This document shows, piece by piece, positions 34,202 through 43,221 of a DNA stretch of 64,000 nt (positions are counted from its first letter, which is position 1; each line of letters opens with the position of its first letter). A program made the position numbers and the translations under genes. The notes below the pieces were generated by a model, which saw only the letters and a list, made by a program, of their open reading frames with translations, had not been told where the DNA came from and ran no database searches. The stretch comes from Candidatus Hydrogenedentota bacterium. GTDB lineage: Bacteria; Hydrogenedentota; Hydrogenedentia; Hydrogenedentales; SLHB01. The DNA is taken from positions 1 to 64,000 of the forward strand of contig JAKPDK010000042.1 in the NCBI GenBank assembly GCA_029552745.1, written 5' to 3'.

Positions 34202-36133
34202 TTACAAATCGGCGGCTGCGAGTTCGTCCAGTTCTTCTTGTATACTCTGGGTAACGGGGAACCGAAATCCCGTTTTTGGATCGAGATCCAAGTCCAACAC
34301 CTTCATAGCAACGGGCAGCTGTTCCCGTTTCCATTGATTCTGGGCGAAAAGAGTGCCGAAACGTTTCGTCCATGCACGAAGTTGTTCCGCATCGTATTCG
34401 GGACGCCTATGGACGAGAATACGCCAACAATCCGGCAGAGACATTCGCCGTCGAGCAAACAAAAACAACAAATCGTCCAGGACAATATAAGGCATGAGGT
34501 CGGCTTCATCTTCTTGATCTGGCGCAAGCTCGGCGCTGGGTGGAATTGCGAGAATCTTTTCAATACTTCGCAACTGGTACCGTTCTGCAGCCCGTTGCAC
34601 CAGACGAGTCACCAACGTCTTCGGCAAGTTGGCTATGGGGGCATATCCCCCTTGGTTGTCTCCACCCGTCGTGGTATATCCCACAGCGGCTTCACTCAAA
34701 TTGGAAGTGACGAGTAGTAATCCACGGGCACTGTTTGCCCAATTGAGCATCATACTTCCGCGTACACGCGCCTGGAGGTTTTGTTTCGCCAATCCAGTCA
34801 CCAACGCAGGATCCCCCATCAACTCGCCGGCTTTTTCGAGGGCGATTTGCGCCTCTTCCGTAATAGAGACAACACGAAACGGCACGCCGAGTTCTTGGGA
34901 GAGCGACTGGGCAGCATCCAGGGTTCGGGAACTGCTGTACTGCGCGTTGGGAAGATAAACGGCCCAAACCCGTTCGGCATATTTGTCCGCTTCGGCGCCC
35001 GCGCGCAGCGCCTTAGCGGCGTCCACGGCCAACAGAAGACATAATGCACTGTCTCTTCCGCCGGAAACCGCCACCAAAAACCGCTCAAAAGCCCCCACCT
35101 TTTCAAAATAATCGCGAAGTCCCAACACAAGGGCGTCGTACAAATCGTCGAGATAATTCGCCGCCCATTCGCGAGGATCTGCCGTAATTTGTTCTGGGTA
35201 GAAAAAGTTCGATGGCAACTGGCGTGCATACGCCGCCACCGGTGCAGGCACCCATTCGCCCGTATCTGCCTCAATGACGCGTACACCGGCAATCCCGTCC
35301 TTTTTAGACGCATACTGCCGCCACGTGGTGTTTTCCGCACGCGCCCGCCCCACTTCTTCCAAATCCACGATACCCGTGGCAAGCGTCCAATATGATCGCG
35401 ACAAGGTTTTCCCTGCGACCAACAGCCCATTCGGCGAAGCGATGAACCCACCGCCGTCAAAAACAAGCCGGCTGTTGTCCAATCCCAACAGATTGGAATA
35501 CGCATACACACAAGCGAGTCGTTCTGCAGCGGTCTGCACCATACGGCGACGCTGTTCGTTCTTACCCGGCGTAAACGGGGAAGCGCTGAGGTTGCATATG
35601 ATCTCCGCGCCTGCAAGCACCCGCCCTTGCGCGGGCGTCTGCGGCGACCACATATCCTCGCAAATCTCCGCGCTGACACAACCAAACGGCAGCCGAAAGA
35701 CAAGATCGCCCGCCGGTACCCCGTTGATCGTTGTCACCCCTTCTCGCCATGCCGTCCAGTTACGCCCCTCGTAGAACACACTGTACGTCGGCAAAAAGCG
35801 TTTCAAGACTAATCCACGTACCACCCCGTCATGCAGCAGCGCCGCCGCGTTGTACATCATCGAATCGTGATGGACCGGCAACCCCACAAAAACAGATATA
35901 TCCCGGCAGCTTTCCGCAAGCGCGACCAAGGTCCGCCAACTCCGCCGCGCAATATCAGGCCACCACACCCGATCTTCCAAGCTGTACCCCGATAACGCCA
36001 ACTCCGGCGTAACCAACAAATTGCAGCCCGCCGCACGAGCCGCTTCGATCAACTCGCGCAAGCGGTCTGAATTGCCCGAAAAATCGCCTACCTTTACAGA
36101 TACACTGCCGACCCCTATCCGAACCAGCCGCAT
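34202..36133 (-). CDS. nadE: Glutamine-dependent NAD+ synthase
   Basis: A 643-residue two-domain enzyme converting NaAD, ATP and glutamine to NAD+. The N-terminal nitrilase-like amidase has the triad E44 (TPELALSGYS), K111 (LKRFLPTYSVFYEG) and C158 (SAEICEDMWSP). The C-terminal synthetase has the P-loop VAVSGGRDSAL at 355-365, the SGGxDS motif of N-type ATP pyrophosphatases, and SNLSEAAVGYTTTGGDNQGG for ligand binding. Length is close to other bacterial glutamine-dependent NadE proteins. It stands alone, followed downstream by the propeller gene on the same strand across a 190-base gap. Confidence 0.95.
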   Translation of the reverse strand: MRLVRIGVGSVSVKVGDFSGNSDRLRELIEAARAAGCNLLVTPELALSGYSLEDRVWWPDIARRSWRTLVALAESCRDISVFVGLPVHHDSMMYNAAALLHDGVVRGLVLKRFLPTYSVFYEGRNWTAWREGVTTINGVPAGDLVFRLPFGCVSAEICEDMWSPQTPAQGRVLAGAEIICNLSASPFTPGKNEQRRRMVQTAAERLACVYAYSNLLGLDNSRLVFDGGGFIASPNGLLVAGKTLSRSYWTLATGIVDLEEVGRARAENTTWRQYASKKDGIAGVRVIEADTGEWVPAPVAAYARQLPSNFFYPEQITADPREWAANYLDDLYDALVLGLRDYFEKVGAFERFLVAVSGGRDSALCLLLAVDAAKALRAGAEADKYAERVWAVYLPNAQYSSSRTLDAAQSLSQELGVPFRVVSITEEAQIALEKAGELMGDPALVTGLAKQNLQARVRGSMMLNWANSARGLLLVTSNLSEAAVGYTTTGGDNQGGYAPIANLPKTLVTRLVQRAAERYQLRSIEKILAIPPSAELAPDQEDEADLMPYIVLDDLLFLFARRRMSLPDCWRILVHRRPEYDAEQLRAWTKRFGTLFAQNQWKREQLPVAMKVLDLDLDPKTGFRFPVTQSIQEELDELAAADL

Positions 36134-36262
36134 ACCAGGTCTCTCCTATCTACGCGCACATAACCTGCTGACCAACCCCAAATAATTCGACAAGATAGCA
36201 CGAAACGTCCTTCCACCTATACAGCATACTCCTCATCCCAAAGAGAATCGAAATCGGCACCC

Positions 36263-36873
36263 GTCCTTGCGAGGAGGGGCGCCAGGCACGACGTGGCAAT
36301 CCCCTGGGAGTTTGGGGAGAATTCCGACTGTTGTCCTTTTGCGCTTCGCGGTCGAGGGGATTGCTTCGTCGCGTCGGGGACTCCGCCCCTTGCAATGACA
36401 ACGGGGCGCATGGGGAGGGCGAGCACGGGGGCTCGCCCCTACAGCGGATCGAAGAGGATAGGTTTTACCCGAGTCTGCTGGGTTACGTTTCTCGCCGGTG
36501 TCATTGCGAGGAGTGCCGCAGGCACGACGTGGCAATCCCCCTGGGAGTTTGGGGAGAACCCCACCCGAAGTCCTCTTGCGCTTCGCGGTCGAGGGGATTG
36601 CTTCGTCGCGTCGGGGACTCCGCTCCTCGCAATGACAACGGGGCGCATGGGGAGGGCGAGCACGGGGGCTCGCTCCTACAGGGGATCGAAGAGGATAGGT
36701 TTTACCCGAGTCTGTTGGGTTACGTTTCTCGCCGGTGTCATTGCGAGGAGTGCCGAAGGCACGACGTGGCAATCCCCTGGGAATTTGGGGAGAACCCCGC
36801 CCCGAAGTCCTCTTGCGCTTCGCGGTTGAGGGGATTGCTTCGTCGCGTCGGGGACTCCGCTCCTCGCAATGAC
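36263..36873. repeat. Tandem array of three composite palindromic elements (237-bp period)
   Basis: Three copies of the 137-base element start at 36263, 36500 and 36737, each separated by a nearly identical 100-base linker, so the period is exactly 237 bases. The linker contains GGGAGGGCGAGCACGGGGGC, a second-family module, and GAAGAGGATAGGTTTTACCC. The third unit lacks the following linker. ORFs running across this array on both strands are repeat artefacts. Confidence 0.9.
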
Positions 36874-36900
36874 AACCGGGGGCGCATGAGCACTGATCTA

Positions 36901-36940
36901 CCCCCTCGATGCGGTGCCAAATGTCTGTGAGCTTATGCAA
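36901..36940. repeat. Inverted copy of the GCATAAG/TTTGGCAC flank motif
   Basis: On the minus strand TTGCATAAGCTCACAGAC then ATTTGGCACCGCATCGAGG. It closes the tandem array on the right, 27 bases after the last unit. Confidence 0.65.
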
Positions 36941-37136
36941 ATCACGCTACATACACCAACGCCCATAAGCCAAATACCCATCCGCTTTCGAAATCCGCTA
37001 TAATCTTTGACTGTGGCAGGATAGGTAGGTCGCACATCCTAGGTTATGGATAGCGAAAGCGAGAAACTTTCTGGGTTGCGGACGCACCGGTTCAATGATA
37101 CGTCAGCCTGTTTACTATGGAGGGAACATCCCAAGC

Positions 37137-38264
37137 ATGTCTGTAGAAGTCCTCTTAATTCGTAGTAGGCCTGTTGCCGATCAAGGCAGATACTTAAATA
37201 CGTTGCGTATGTTTCGCGAACATGGCTTTACTGCACGCACGTTGTGCTGGGATCGACAACGTCAACGTCCGAAAACTGAAACGATCGAGGGTTTTTTTGT
37301 GCGAAACGCGCGCGTACCCGGTGCTTTTAGCAACAGATCGCTCTTGCTCTGGGTTCCTCTATGGTGGGTCTACGAATTCTTTTATCTCATCTTCCATCCT
37401 GCCCATTGTTACTACGCCGCCGACCTCGACACAGCGGTTCCAGTCTTGATTTGGGTGAAGTTCTTGCGCCTGTTTGGACTCAAGCCCTCCTTTATTTTTG
37501 ACATTGCGGATTTCTACACGGCGAAGGCGATGGCGCTACCGAAACCGCTCTACCGACCGCTCAACGCCGTTGAAAGGCTGCTCGCCGTGCAAGCGGATGC
37601 CACGGTGATACCAGACGAGGCACGGATATACCTGCTGGAAGGCGCACAGCCGAAACGGCTGTTCTTTGTACCAAATACCTCCTACGACAAAGTAAAACCC
37701 GAATGGGAAAAGAAAGACAACCACGAATTAGTCCTGTTTTGCGCCGGTTCTTTGACGCCGGATCGCGGCGTGACAAAACTCATCGAGGCTACAAAAGGGT
37801 TAGATCGAGTGCGCGTGGTCTTTGCAGGCAGAGCCATTTCCCAAGAACAAGTAGAAGAATTTCAACAATCACCTCATGTGGAATATCTTGGACTCATCCC
37901 TCAAGAGGAAGTGTTGCACCGCACCGTCGAAGCGGACGTCGTATATTCGTATTACGACCCGTCGCTGGAGATCAATAAGACAGCAAATTCCACAAAGATT
38001 TTCGAAGCGATGATGTGTGGCACGGCCATTTTGTGCAATTCGGAACCGCCCAGTACACGGATCGTCCAAGAGACCGGTTGCGGTGTGTGCCTTCCCTATT
38101 CAGACGACGATGGTTTACGACAGACCATCATCCAATGGAGAGACCTCCGGGAAATCACGAGGGAGATGGGACGGCGCGGCAGAAAGGCGTTTGAAGAGCA
38201 GTACAGTTGGCCGGTCACTGCCGCACCACTTGCCGCGTTTCTGCACGAGCTGCTAGGACATTAG
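37137..38264 (+). CDS. Glycosyltransferase family 4-like protein
   Basis: A GT-B glycosyltransferase. Start is uncertain: ATG 37137 (MSVEVLLIRSRP) has GGAGG thirteen bases upstream and matches the usual first strand; an ATG at 37095 has no ribosome site. From 37137 it has 375 residues. The C-terminal donor half has ELVLFCAGSLTPDRGVTKLI, VFAGRAISQEQVEEF and the conserved end EINKTANSTKIFEAMMCGTA with the Glu that binds the sugar-nucleotide ribose. Upstream, 37018-37094 may be a structured leader but has no ORF. The acceptor and sugar are unknown; surface polysaccharide synthesis is likely. Confidence 0.85.
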   Translation: MSVEVLLIRSRPVADQGRYLNTLRMFREHGFTARTLCWDRQRQRPKTETIEGFFVRNARVPGAFSNRSLLLWVPLWWVYEFFYLIFHPAHCYYAADLDTAVPVLIWVKFLRLFGLKPSFIFDIADFYTAKAMALPKPLYRPLNAVERLLAVQADATVIPDEARIYLLEGAQPKRLFFVPNTSYDKVKPEWEKKDNHELVLFCAGSLTPDRGVTKLIEATKGLDRVRVVFAGRAISQEQVEEFQQSPHVEYLGLIPQEEVLHRTVEADVVYSYYDPSLEINKTANSTKIFEAMMCGTAILCNSEPPSTRIVQETGCGVCLPYSDDDGLRQTIIQWRDLREITREMGRRGRKAFEEQYSWPVTAAPLAAFLHELLGH

Positions 38265-38294
38265 GTGCTGCCGAACACCTCCTGAGGGGTGACA

Positions 38295-39170
38295 TCAGCC
38301 TCCGGCGAGAATGGCGTCTATACGCTGAGACAAGTCAGTCAGGTAGGTCTCGTCGCCAGCGGAAAGTTCCGGGGTCAGATAGCCCTCGTAACCGATTTCG
38401 ACTAAGGCACGGCGGACTTCCTGCCAGTTGACGTCGCCTTCGCGCAAGTTGACCCATTCGTAGCCTTGCCGCCTAAAGTCTTTTAGATGTATTTTGCGTA
38501 TACGTTTGCCAAGGGTGCGGATCCAGTCCTGCGAAAAACCAAACAGGATGACATTTCCTACGTCGAAATAAGCCTGAAGCCAGGGGCTTTGGAACTCGTC
38601 CACATAACGCGCAAATTCCAGAGGACTCAGCAGGAATTTGTTCCAAACATTCTCGACGGCTATGACGATTCCCAATTCTTCCGCTTGGGGTAGGACCTTG
38701 GCTATTTCAGCGTGGGACCGTTCCCAAGCCTCCCGATAGCCAACCGTCTCGGTAACCACTGCCGGCACCAACAGCACCGTATCTGCTCCGGTCGCTTTGG
38801 CAGTTCGTAAGGCGTTTTCCAACTCTCGCAATCCCTTTTCCACATTTTCGGGATTGGGATCCGAAAGGGGATACTTCCAACCTCCGTAACAGATGGAATG
38901 AATGGGAACACCCGCTTCACGGGCAGCGTCGCCTAGCCGCTTCGCCGCTTCCAGATCGTCCATGGGATATGCCTCGATCCCTTCAAAACCGCATTTCCGA
39001 GCGAGTCGGAATTTCTCCGGGTCGGACAGTTCACCGGGCAACATGCCCAGTTGCAACGCTTTTTTCATTTTTTGAGGCTCCTGCTGTTCCACACGATCCG
39101 CCGCCGTTGCAACAAACGTTGCAGCAAACGCCGACGCACCGACCGACTTGATAAAAGTTCTCCGATTCAT
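38295..39170 (-). CDS. Tat-exported sugar phosphate isomerase/epimerase-like TIM barrel
   Basis: 291 residues of the xylose-isomerase-like / AP endonuclease 2 barrel family. The N-terminus MNRRTFIKSVGASAFAATFV is a twin-arginine signal, so the protein folds before export. Barrel motifs are GFEGIEAYP, HSICYGGW, IAVENVWNKFLLSP with the metal-ligand Glu, YFDVGNVILFG, RKIHLKDFRR and GYEGYLTPEL. The metal would be held by the Glu/Asp/His residues in these strands. It lies 39 bases downstream of the oxidoreductase gene, and the two Tat proteins probably act on the same sugar derivative outside the cytoplasm. Specific reaction unknown. Confidence 0.87.
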   Translation of the reverse strand: MNRRTFIKSVGASAFAATFVATAADRVEQQEPQKMKKALQLGMLPGELSDPEKFRLARKCGFEGIEAYPMDDLEAAKRLGDAAREAGVPIHSICYGGWKYPLSDPNPENVEKGLRELENALRTAKATGADTVLLVPAVVTETVGYREAWERSHAEIAKVLPQAEELGIVIAVENVWNKFLLSPLEFARYVDEFQSPWLQAYFDVGNVILFGFSQDWIRTLGKRIRKIHLKDFRRQGYEWVNLREGDVNWQEVRRALVEIGYEGYLTPELSAGDETYLTDLSQRIDAILAGG

Positions 39171-39209
39171 AACTCTCTTAACACCTCGCCCGTTTACAAG
39201 CGTGTCACT

Positions 39210-40562
39210 TCAGACCGGCAACGTCCAGGGGCGGCGGTAATGGGGCTGGAGCATCTCGTTTGCCTCCTTGTCCCCGATCACTTCACAGGCAGCGTCATCC
39301 CAATAGATTTTCCGGCCTAGTTTGTATGACAAGCCGCCCAAATTGATCGGCAAGTGCACGTTGTAGTGGTATTCGACATCGCAGCTACACCGCTGACGAG
39401 ATTTGACGCAATCCAAGAACTCTCTCCCGTGTCCTTCCGAGCGCGGTAACGTTTTGGGAACGTCCGGTATCTGGGCAAGCCGGTCGCCTTCGCTGATGAT
39501 TTCGTGCCAATCGTAATCTGCAAGCAGCGTTCCGTTCACCCCGTGAAATCCAATAGATAACCGCCGGGTAATCCCTTTCCCCCGGTTGACGGCAAGACCA
39601 TGAGAATTGCCGCACATGTTCGACCAGGTCATGATAAAACCATCATACTCAAATACCGCTTCCAATGTGTCAGGGATGGTGCTCATATCGTTAATCACAA
39701 ACTTGCCGCCGACCGCCGACGCCGATTTCGGCGCCTTCATGTCTAACGCCCACACAGGCAAATCAAGGATATGTGGTCCCATTTCACTCAGCCAGCTACC
39801 GACAATCTCAGCAAAATAACGGTGTTGTCCATTCTTGAACCGCGCCCAATTGAAAGGCAGAGGCTGCAGCGGCCCCAACCACAAATCCCAATTCAAATCG
39901 GCAGGGGGATCCACATCGGGCTCAAAACCTATGCCGTTTGGAGCTTCGTTTAAGTTCAACACCGTCCGCACCGTACTGATCTTGCCCAGCATGCCGGAGC
40001 GCACTAACTCAACAACCCGATGGTAATTCTCGTTGGCATGAATCTGCGTGCCTACTTGTGTGACCCGATTGTTGGCGCGGGCCGCTTTAATCATAGCCCG
40101 TCCTTCGATGGGCGTGGAGCACATAGGTTTTTCGCAATAAACGTCTTTGCCCGCTTCACACGCCAGAATAGTCATCAACGGATGCCAATGCGGAGGCGTG
40201 GCCACAATGACTGCGTCGATATCTTTGCGGTCCAGCACGCTCCTAAAATCTTCATAGGCGTCCGCTTTGCCGTCCAGAAGTTCCACTGCTTCCTCGCGAT
40301 GCGGTTTGTATACATCACAAACCGCCGCAAATCGCACGTCCGGACATGTCTTGAACCAAGACATTAACGCCTTACCACGTCCAGCGCACCCAATAATCCC
40401 CAACACAACCGTCTCGCTCGGCGTTGCCTTACCCGTTGGCGCTTTGCCAGCAATTGCCGCGTAAGTGGCTTTCTGTCTGGTGGCACAACCTGCCGTTATT
40501 CCCGCCGATGCCGCCGCGCCTGATGTAATCTTGATAAAGTCCCGTCTCGAATATCTCTTCAT
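39210..40562 (-). CDS. Tat-exported Gfo/Idh/MocA-family oxidoreductase
   Basis: 450 residues with a twin-arginine signal (MKRYSRRDFIKITSGAAASA). The Rossmann domain has LGIIGCAGRGKALMSWF at about 54-70 and VAAVCDVY-like FAAVCDVYKPHRE. The family signature is the catalytic Lys in VYCEKPMCSTPIEG near 141. The C-terminal domain, with HILDLPVWALDMKAPKSASA, is the usual beta-sheet half. Members reduce or oxidise sugars with tightly bound NAD(P), which explains Tat export. GGGAGG precedes the ATG. First gene of a two-gene operon with the sugar isomerase. Confidence 0.9.
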   Translation of the reverse strand: MKRYSRRDFIKITSGAAASAGITAGCATRQKATYAAIAGKAPTGKATPSETVVLGIIGCAGRGKALMSWFKTCPDVRFAAVCDVYKPHREEAVELLDGKADAYEDFRSVLDRKDIDAVIVATPPHWHPLMTILACEAGKDVYCEKPMCSTPIEGRAMIKAARANNRVTQVGTQIHANENYHRVVELVRSGMLGKISTVRTVLNLNEAPNGIGFEPDVDPPADLNWDLWLGPLQPLPFNWARFKNGQHRYFAEIVGSWLSEMGPHILDLPVWALDMKAPKSASAVGGKFVINDMSTIPDTLEAVFEYDGFIMTWSNMCGNSHGLAVNRGKGITRRLSIGFHGVNGTLLADYDWHEIISEGDRLAQIPDVPKTLPRSEGHGREFLDCVKSRQRCSCDVEYHYNVHLPINLGGLSYKLGRKIYWDDAACEVIGDKEANEMLQPHYRRPWTLPV

Positions 40563-41210
40563 CGCCTCAACCTCCCGATTTTATTCCGATCTATCGTAGA
40601 CTAAACCACTCATTTCGTAAGTTCAAATCTTGGTTTGTTCTGACAGAAAGCCATGCAGATGCAACGCGACACACCAAGAATTCCTCTGTAGCCAAACGAA
40701 CTGCGCCGTAACACCAACCTTCCAAGCACATCGCCCCCATTAACAGTACAAACAAGTAAAAGCACCCAAAAAGGCTGTTTTTACCCACCGACTACCAAAA
40801 CGTTTTTGTGGCTAGTTATTAAAGAGATGTTTGTAAGGAATGACGTAAGAGCAGTTATCAACGTTGTGAATGTTATGGAAGAGAGACGACTTTAAGGCGC
40901 ATCAGCGAGACGGATACGACGCGGTCTTATGCATCTTCGAAGACGGCGTTAGAGAAAGGGGGCGGTGCCTACGTAGGTATCTGACATGTAAAACCAAAAG
41001 CAGCAAGATCCTTGTAGGATATCTGAAAGACATTGTTCGTGTTTTCAGGAAAGGACAGCAGGGCAACTACTGAGCCGCAATAAAGGACCCTAAGTGGGTG
41101 GATCCTGGAAGCGGGGGATAACTTTTGACGACTTTTCCCATCGCTGTCGGGGGCTCCTGCGAATGCCCGGTTCCGCGACAAAAACAAAACATGCCAAATA
41201 TGCGAGCGTA
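40563..41210 (+). other. Long intergenic region before the ORP cluster
   Basis: About 650 bases with no gene I can support. A 67-codon open frame at 40870 (MLWKRDDFKAHQRDGYDAV) lacks a ribosome site and any family feature. The region ends at the paired palindromes of 41211-41266. Confidence 0.5.
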
Positions 41211-41266
41211 TATGGTAGCATCTTGCTACTCTTTTAACATTCAATAGTAGCATTTATGCTACCATA
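41211..41266. promoter_or_regulatory. Paired palindromic operator sites upstream of the ORP cluster
   Basis: GTAGCA-TCT-TGCTAC at 41215-41229 and GTAGCA-TTTA-TGCTAC at 41247-41262 have the same half-sites. Their centres are about 32 bases apart, near three helical turns. The outer parts TATGGTAGCAT (41211-41221) and ATGCTACCATA (41256-41266) also form a perfect 11-base inverted repeat. They lie 115 bases before the first gene of the cluster and look like a dimer-binding operator pair. Confidence 0.6.
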
Positions 41267-41379
41267 ACTCTTGAGTGTCATGCCGAGTTTATCTTTTTAA
41301 ACCGTTGTATGACAATGTCTTACGTCTATTTACTTCCCACTTCCTCATATAGGCATAGTAATTGCATCCCTGGTAAGGT

Positions 41380-42045
41380 ATGAAAGAGATGATGAATTTG
41401 AGAGTTGCGTTCTCGCATTGGAACAACCGCATTGCGCCGGTCTTTGATGTGGCACCCCAAGTGAGGATCATCGATGTCGAGAACGGACAAGTCGCACACG
41501 AACAAGAAGAATCATTGGCTGGCGTACTGCCACTCCAAAAGGCGTTGCGGCTTAAGGAACTAGGCGTCAACACGCTTGTCTGCGGCGCAATTTCGCGGCC
41601 GCTATATGCGATTCTTGTTGGCTATGGGATCCACGTGATCCCCTTTGTGGCAGGCAACCTGGAAGAGGTAATCAACGCATGGCTCTCAGGCCAGATTGAG
41701 AACGTTGTGTTCGCCATGCCGGGATGTTGCGGTCAACGCCGCCGTCACGGTTGGCGATTGCAAACTAACTATTGGGAGGAACCCGTAATGTTTGGAAAAG
41801 GACGAGGTGGATCGGGAAAAGGCGGCGGATTGAGCCAGGGACAAGGTCAAGGCCGAGGACAAGGTCAAGGACAGGGCCAGGGGCAAGGCGGTCGTGGACG
41901 CGGCCGTATGGGCGGGCCACAAGCGGGAGGTCCCGGCGGTATGTGCCTGTGTCCCAACTGCGGCCATACGGAACCGCACGAACGCGGTGTCCCATGCGCG
42001 GAGCGCAAATGCCCAAAGTGTGGGACTGCCATGACAAGGCAATAA
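41380..42045 (+). CDS. NifX/ORP-like metal-cluster protein with Gly/Gln-rich linker and zinc ribbon
   Basis: 221 residues. Residues 1-115 are a dinitrogenase iron-molybdenum cofactor (NifX/ORP, COG1433) domain: [19 protein letters not shown] and [21 protein letters not shown] Gly/Gln/Arg tract follows, [20 protein letters not shown], then a four-cysteine ribbon, [18 protein letters not shown] with AERKCPKCG. The N-domain may bind a molybdenum or iron-sulfur cluster, as orange protein does. Possible starts are ATG 41380, 41389 or 41392; no strong ribosome site decides. First gene of the cluster, followed after 37 bases by DUF5320. Confidence 0.8.
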   Translation: MKEMMNLRVAFSHWNNRIAPVFDVAPQVRIIDVENGQVAHEQEESLAGVLPLQKALRLKELGVNTLVCGAISRPLYAILVGYGIHVIPFVAGNLEEVINAWLSGQIENVVFAMPGCCGQRRRHGWRLQTNYWEEPVMFGKGRGGSGKGGGLSQGQGQGRGQGQGQGQGQGGRGRGRMGGPQAGGPGGMCLCPNCGHTEPHERGVPCAERKCPKCGTAMTRQ

Positions 42046-42082
42046 CAGACAACCAGTTGGATTTAGAAAGGAGGTGACGACG

Positions 42083-42475
42083 ATGCCCAGAGGAGATGGA
42101 ACAGGACCCATGGGAATGGGGCCAATGACCGGACGCGCAGCTGGATACTGCGCTGGGTTTGGAGTGCCCGGATACGCGAATCCCATTCCCGGTCGTGGTT
42201 TTGGGATGGGGTTCCGAGGAGGCCGTGCTGCCTATGGCCGTGGTTTCGGCGGTGGCGGACGCGGATGGCGGCACTGGTTCTACGCTACCGGTCTGCCCGG
42301 CTGGATCCGCTTCGGCGCTGGCATTCCAGCCTTCGGATACGCGAGCCCCTACGGGAACCTCAACCCAGAGGTAGAGAAGCAAGCGCTCAAAAACCAAGCC
42401 GACGTTTTGCAGTCGGAGTTGGACGCAATCAAGAAACGTTTGAGCGAGCTTGAAACAAGTTCTACGGCGGAGTGA
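42083..42475 (+). CDS. DUF5320 family protein
   Basis: 130 residues. The N-terminus MPRGDGTGPMGMGPMTGRAA followed by GYCAGFGVPGYANP is the DUF5320 signature; a Gly/Arg/aromatic middle follows and a coiled-coil C-terminus (LKNQADVLQSELDAIKKRLSE). The ATG has a perfect AGGAGGT site seven bases upstream. DUF5320 proteins of this kind often sit next to NifX/ORP-like genes; their function is not established, and the Gly-rich part may bind or dock the cluster proteins. The single Cys could be a metal or cluster contact. Confidence 0.85.
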   Translation: MPRGDGTGPMGMGPMTGRAAGYCAGFGVPGYANPIPGRGFGMGFRGGRAAYGRGFGGGGRGWRHWFYATGLPGWIRFGAGIPAFGYASPYGNLNPEVEKQALKNQADVLQSELDAIKKRLSELETSSTAE

Positions 42476-42575
42476 CAACCTATTTCCAGCCGCCGGGTAA
42501 TCACCCGCGGGCCGCGCTTGCCTCATAGGCCGGCGCGGCCTAAGTCCACGCGGGTTCTAGAAAAGGAAAAAAGAA

Positions 42576-42938
42576 ATGAAGATAGCTTTTACAACATCGG
42601 GAAGCGATATCAACGCTCCACTGGACGATCGTTTCGGTCGGGCGGCCAAGTTTCTCGTTTATGATCTGGACAGAAATACTTTCGAGGTATTCGACAACCA
42701 ACAAAACTTGAACGCGGCTCAAGGAGCTGGGATTCAATCGGCAGAAGCCGTGGTTCGTCTGGGAGCGCAGGCGATCGTGACCGCTCATTGTGGGCCTAAA
42801 GCATTTCGAGTTCTTTCAGCAGCTGGTGTCAAAGTCTATAACACCAACGCACGCACAGTGGCCGAGGCCCTTGACCTCTACCGACAAGGGAAGCTAACCG
42901 AGGCCGAATCAGCGGATGTTGAAAGTCATTGGGCATGA
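42576..42938 (+). CDS. NifX/ORP-like dinitrogenase iron-molybdenum cofactor domain protein
   Basis: A 120-residue single domain of COG1433: MKIAFTTSGSDINAPLDDRF, GRAAKFLVYDLD, then GAGIQSAEAVVRLGAQAIVT and a C-terminal NARTVAEALDLYRQGKL. In orange protein and NifX relatives this fold carries a molybdenum-copper or iron-molybdenum cluster precursor without a covalent Cys ligand. AAGGAAAAAAG precedes the ATG. Second of three such proteins in the cluster; the three differ in length and tails, so they may be non-equivalent carriers. Confidence 0.92.
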   Translation: MKIAFTTSGSDINAPLDDRFGRAAKFLVYDLDRNTFEVFDNQQNLNAAQGAGIQSAEAVVRLGAQAIVTAHCGPKAFRVLSAAGVKVYNTNARTVAEALDLYRQGKLTEAESADVESHWA

Positions 42939-43221
42939 GTGAACCGGTCGTCACCAACAGGTTCATCAGTATGATTTACAGCGAAGATTTCGCCACGCGG
43001 GTGGTACCTCTTCAACTGATTTGTGGCAAAACCCGTACAAATCGTGGAAGGACATCTCTGCGGTTTGCGGAAGACTTAAACAAGCTATGTTGGTTCTTGG
43101 GCACCCATTTGACCTATCTATTCCGAGAGTTGGATGCGAGGAATGTTTTTTTCAGGTTGCCGAGCAACGTAACGGCATCGAGCTAAGTTCATCCAAACGA
43201 GTGTTAGAAAGGAACAGAACA
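42939..43221 (+). other. Gap inside the ORP cluster
   Basis: 280 bases before the DUF302 gene. The DUF302 frame stays open upstream to 43021 but the extension (MWQNPYKSWKDISAV...) is unlike any family I know and lacks a ribosome site. No terminator is seen. Confidence 0.4.

Noticed and set aside
36263-36873. CRISPR array
   Set aside because: Units of 237 bases with conserved linkers do not show the short direct repeats and unique spacers of CRISPR, and no cas gene is near.
36233-36940. 235-, 199- and 178-codon open frames with internal repeats
   Set aside because: They are translations of the three-unit 237-bp array; both strands are open because the repeat lacks stops.
37018-37100. Cyclic di-GMP-I riboswitch
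   Set aside because: CGCACA, GAAA and GACGCA are in the right order, but the conserved GGGCAAACC and GCAAAGCC segments are missing.
40870-41073. 67-codon ORF in the gap before the ORP cluster
   Set aside because: No ribosome site, no family feature and atypical composition.
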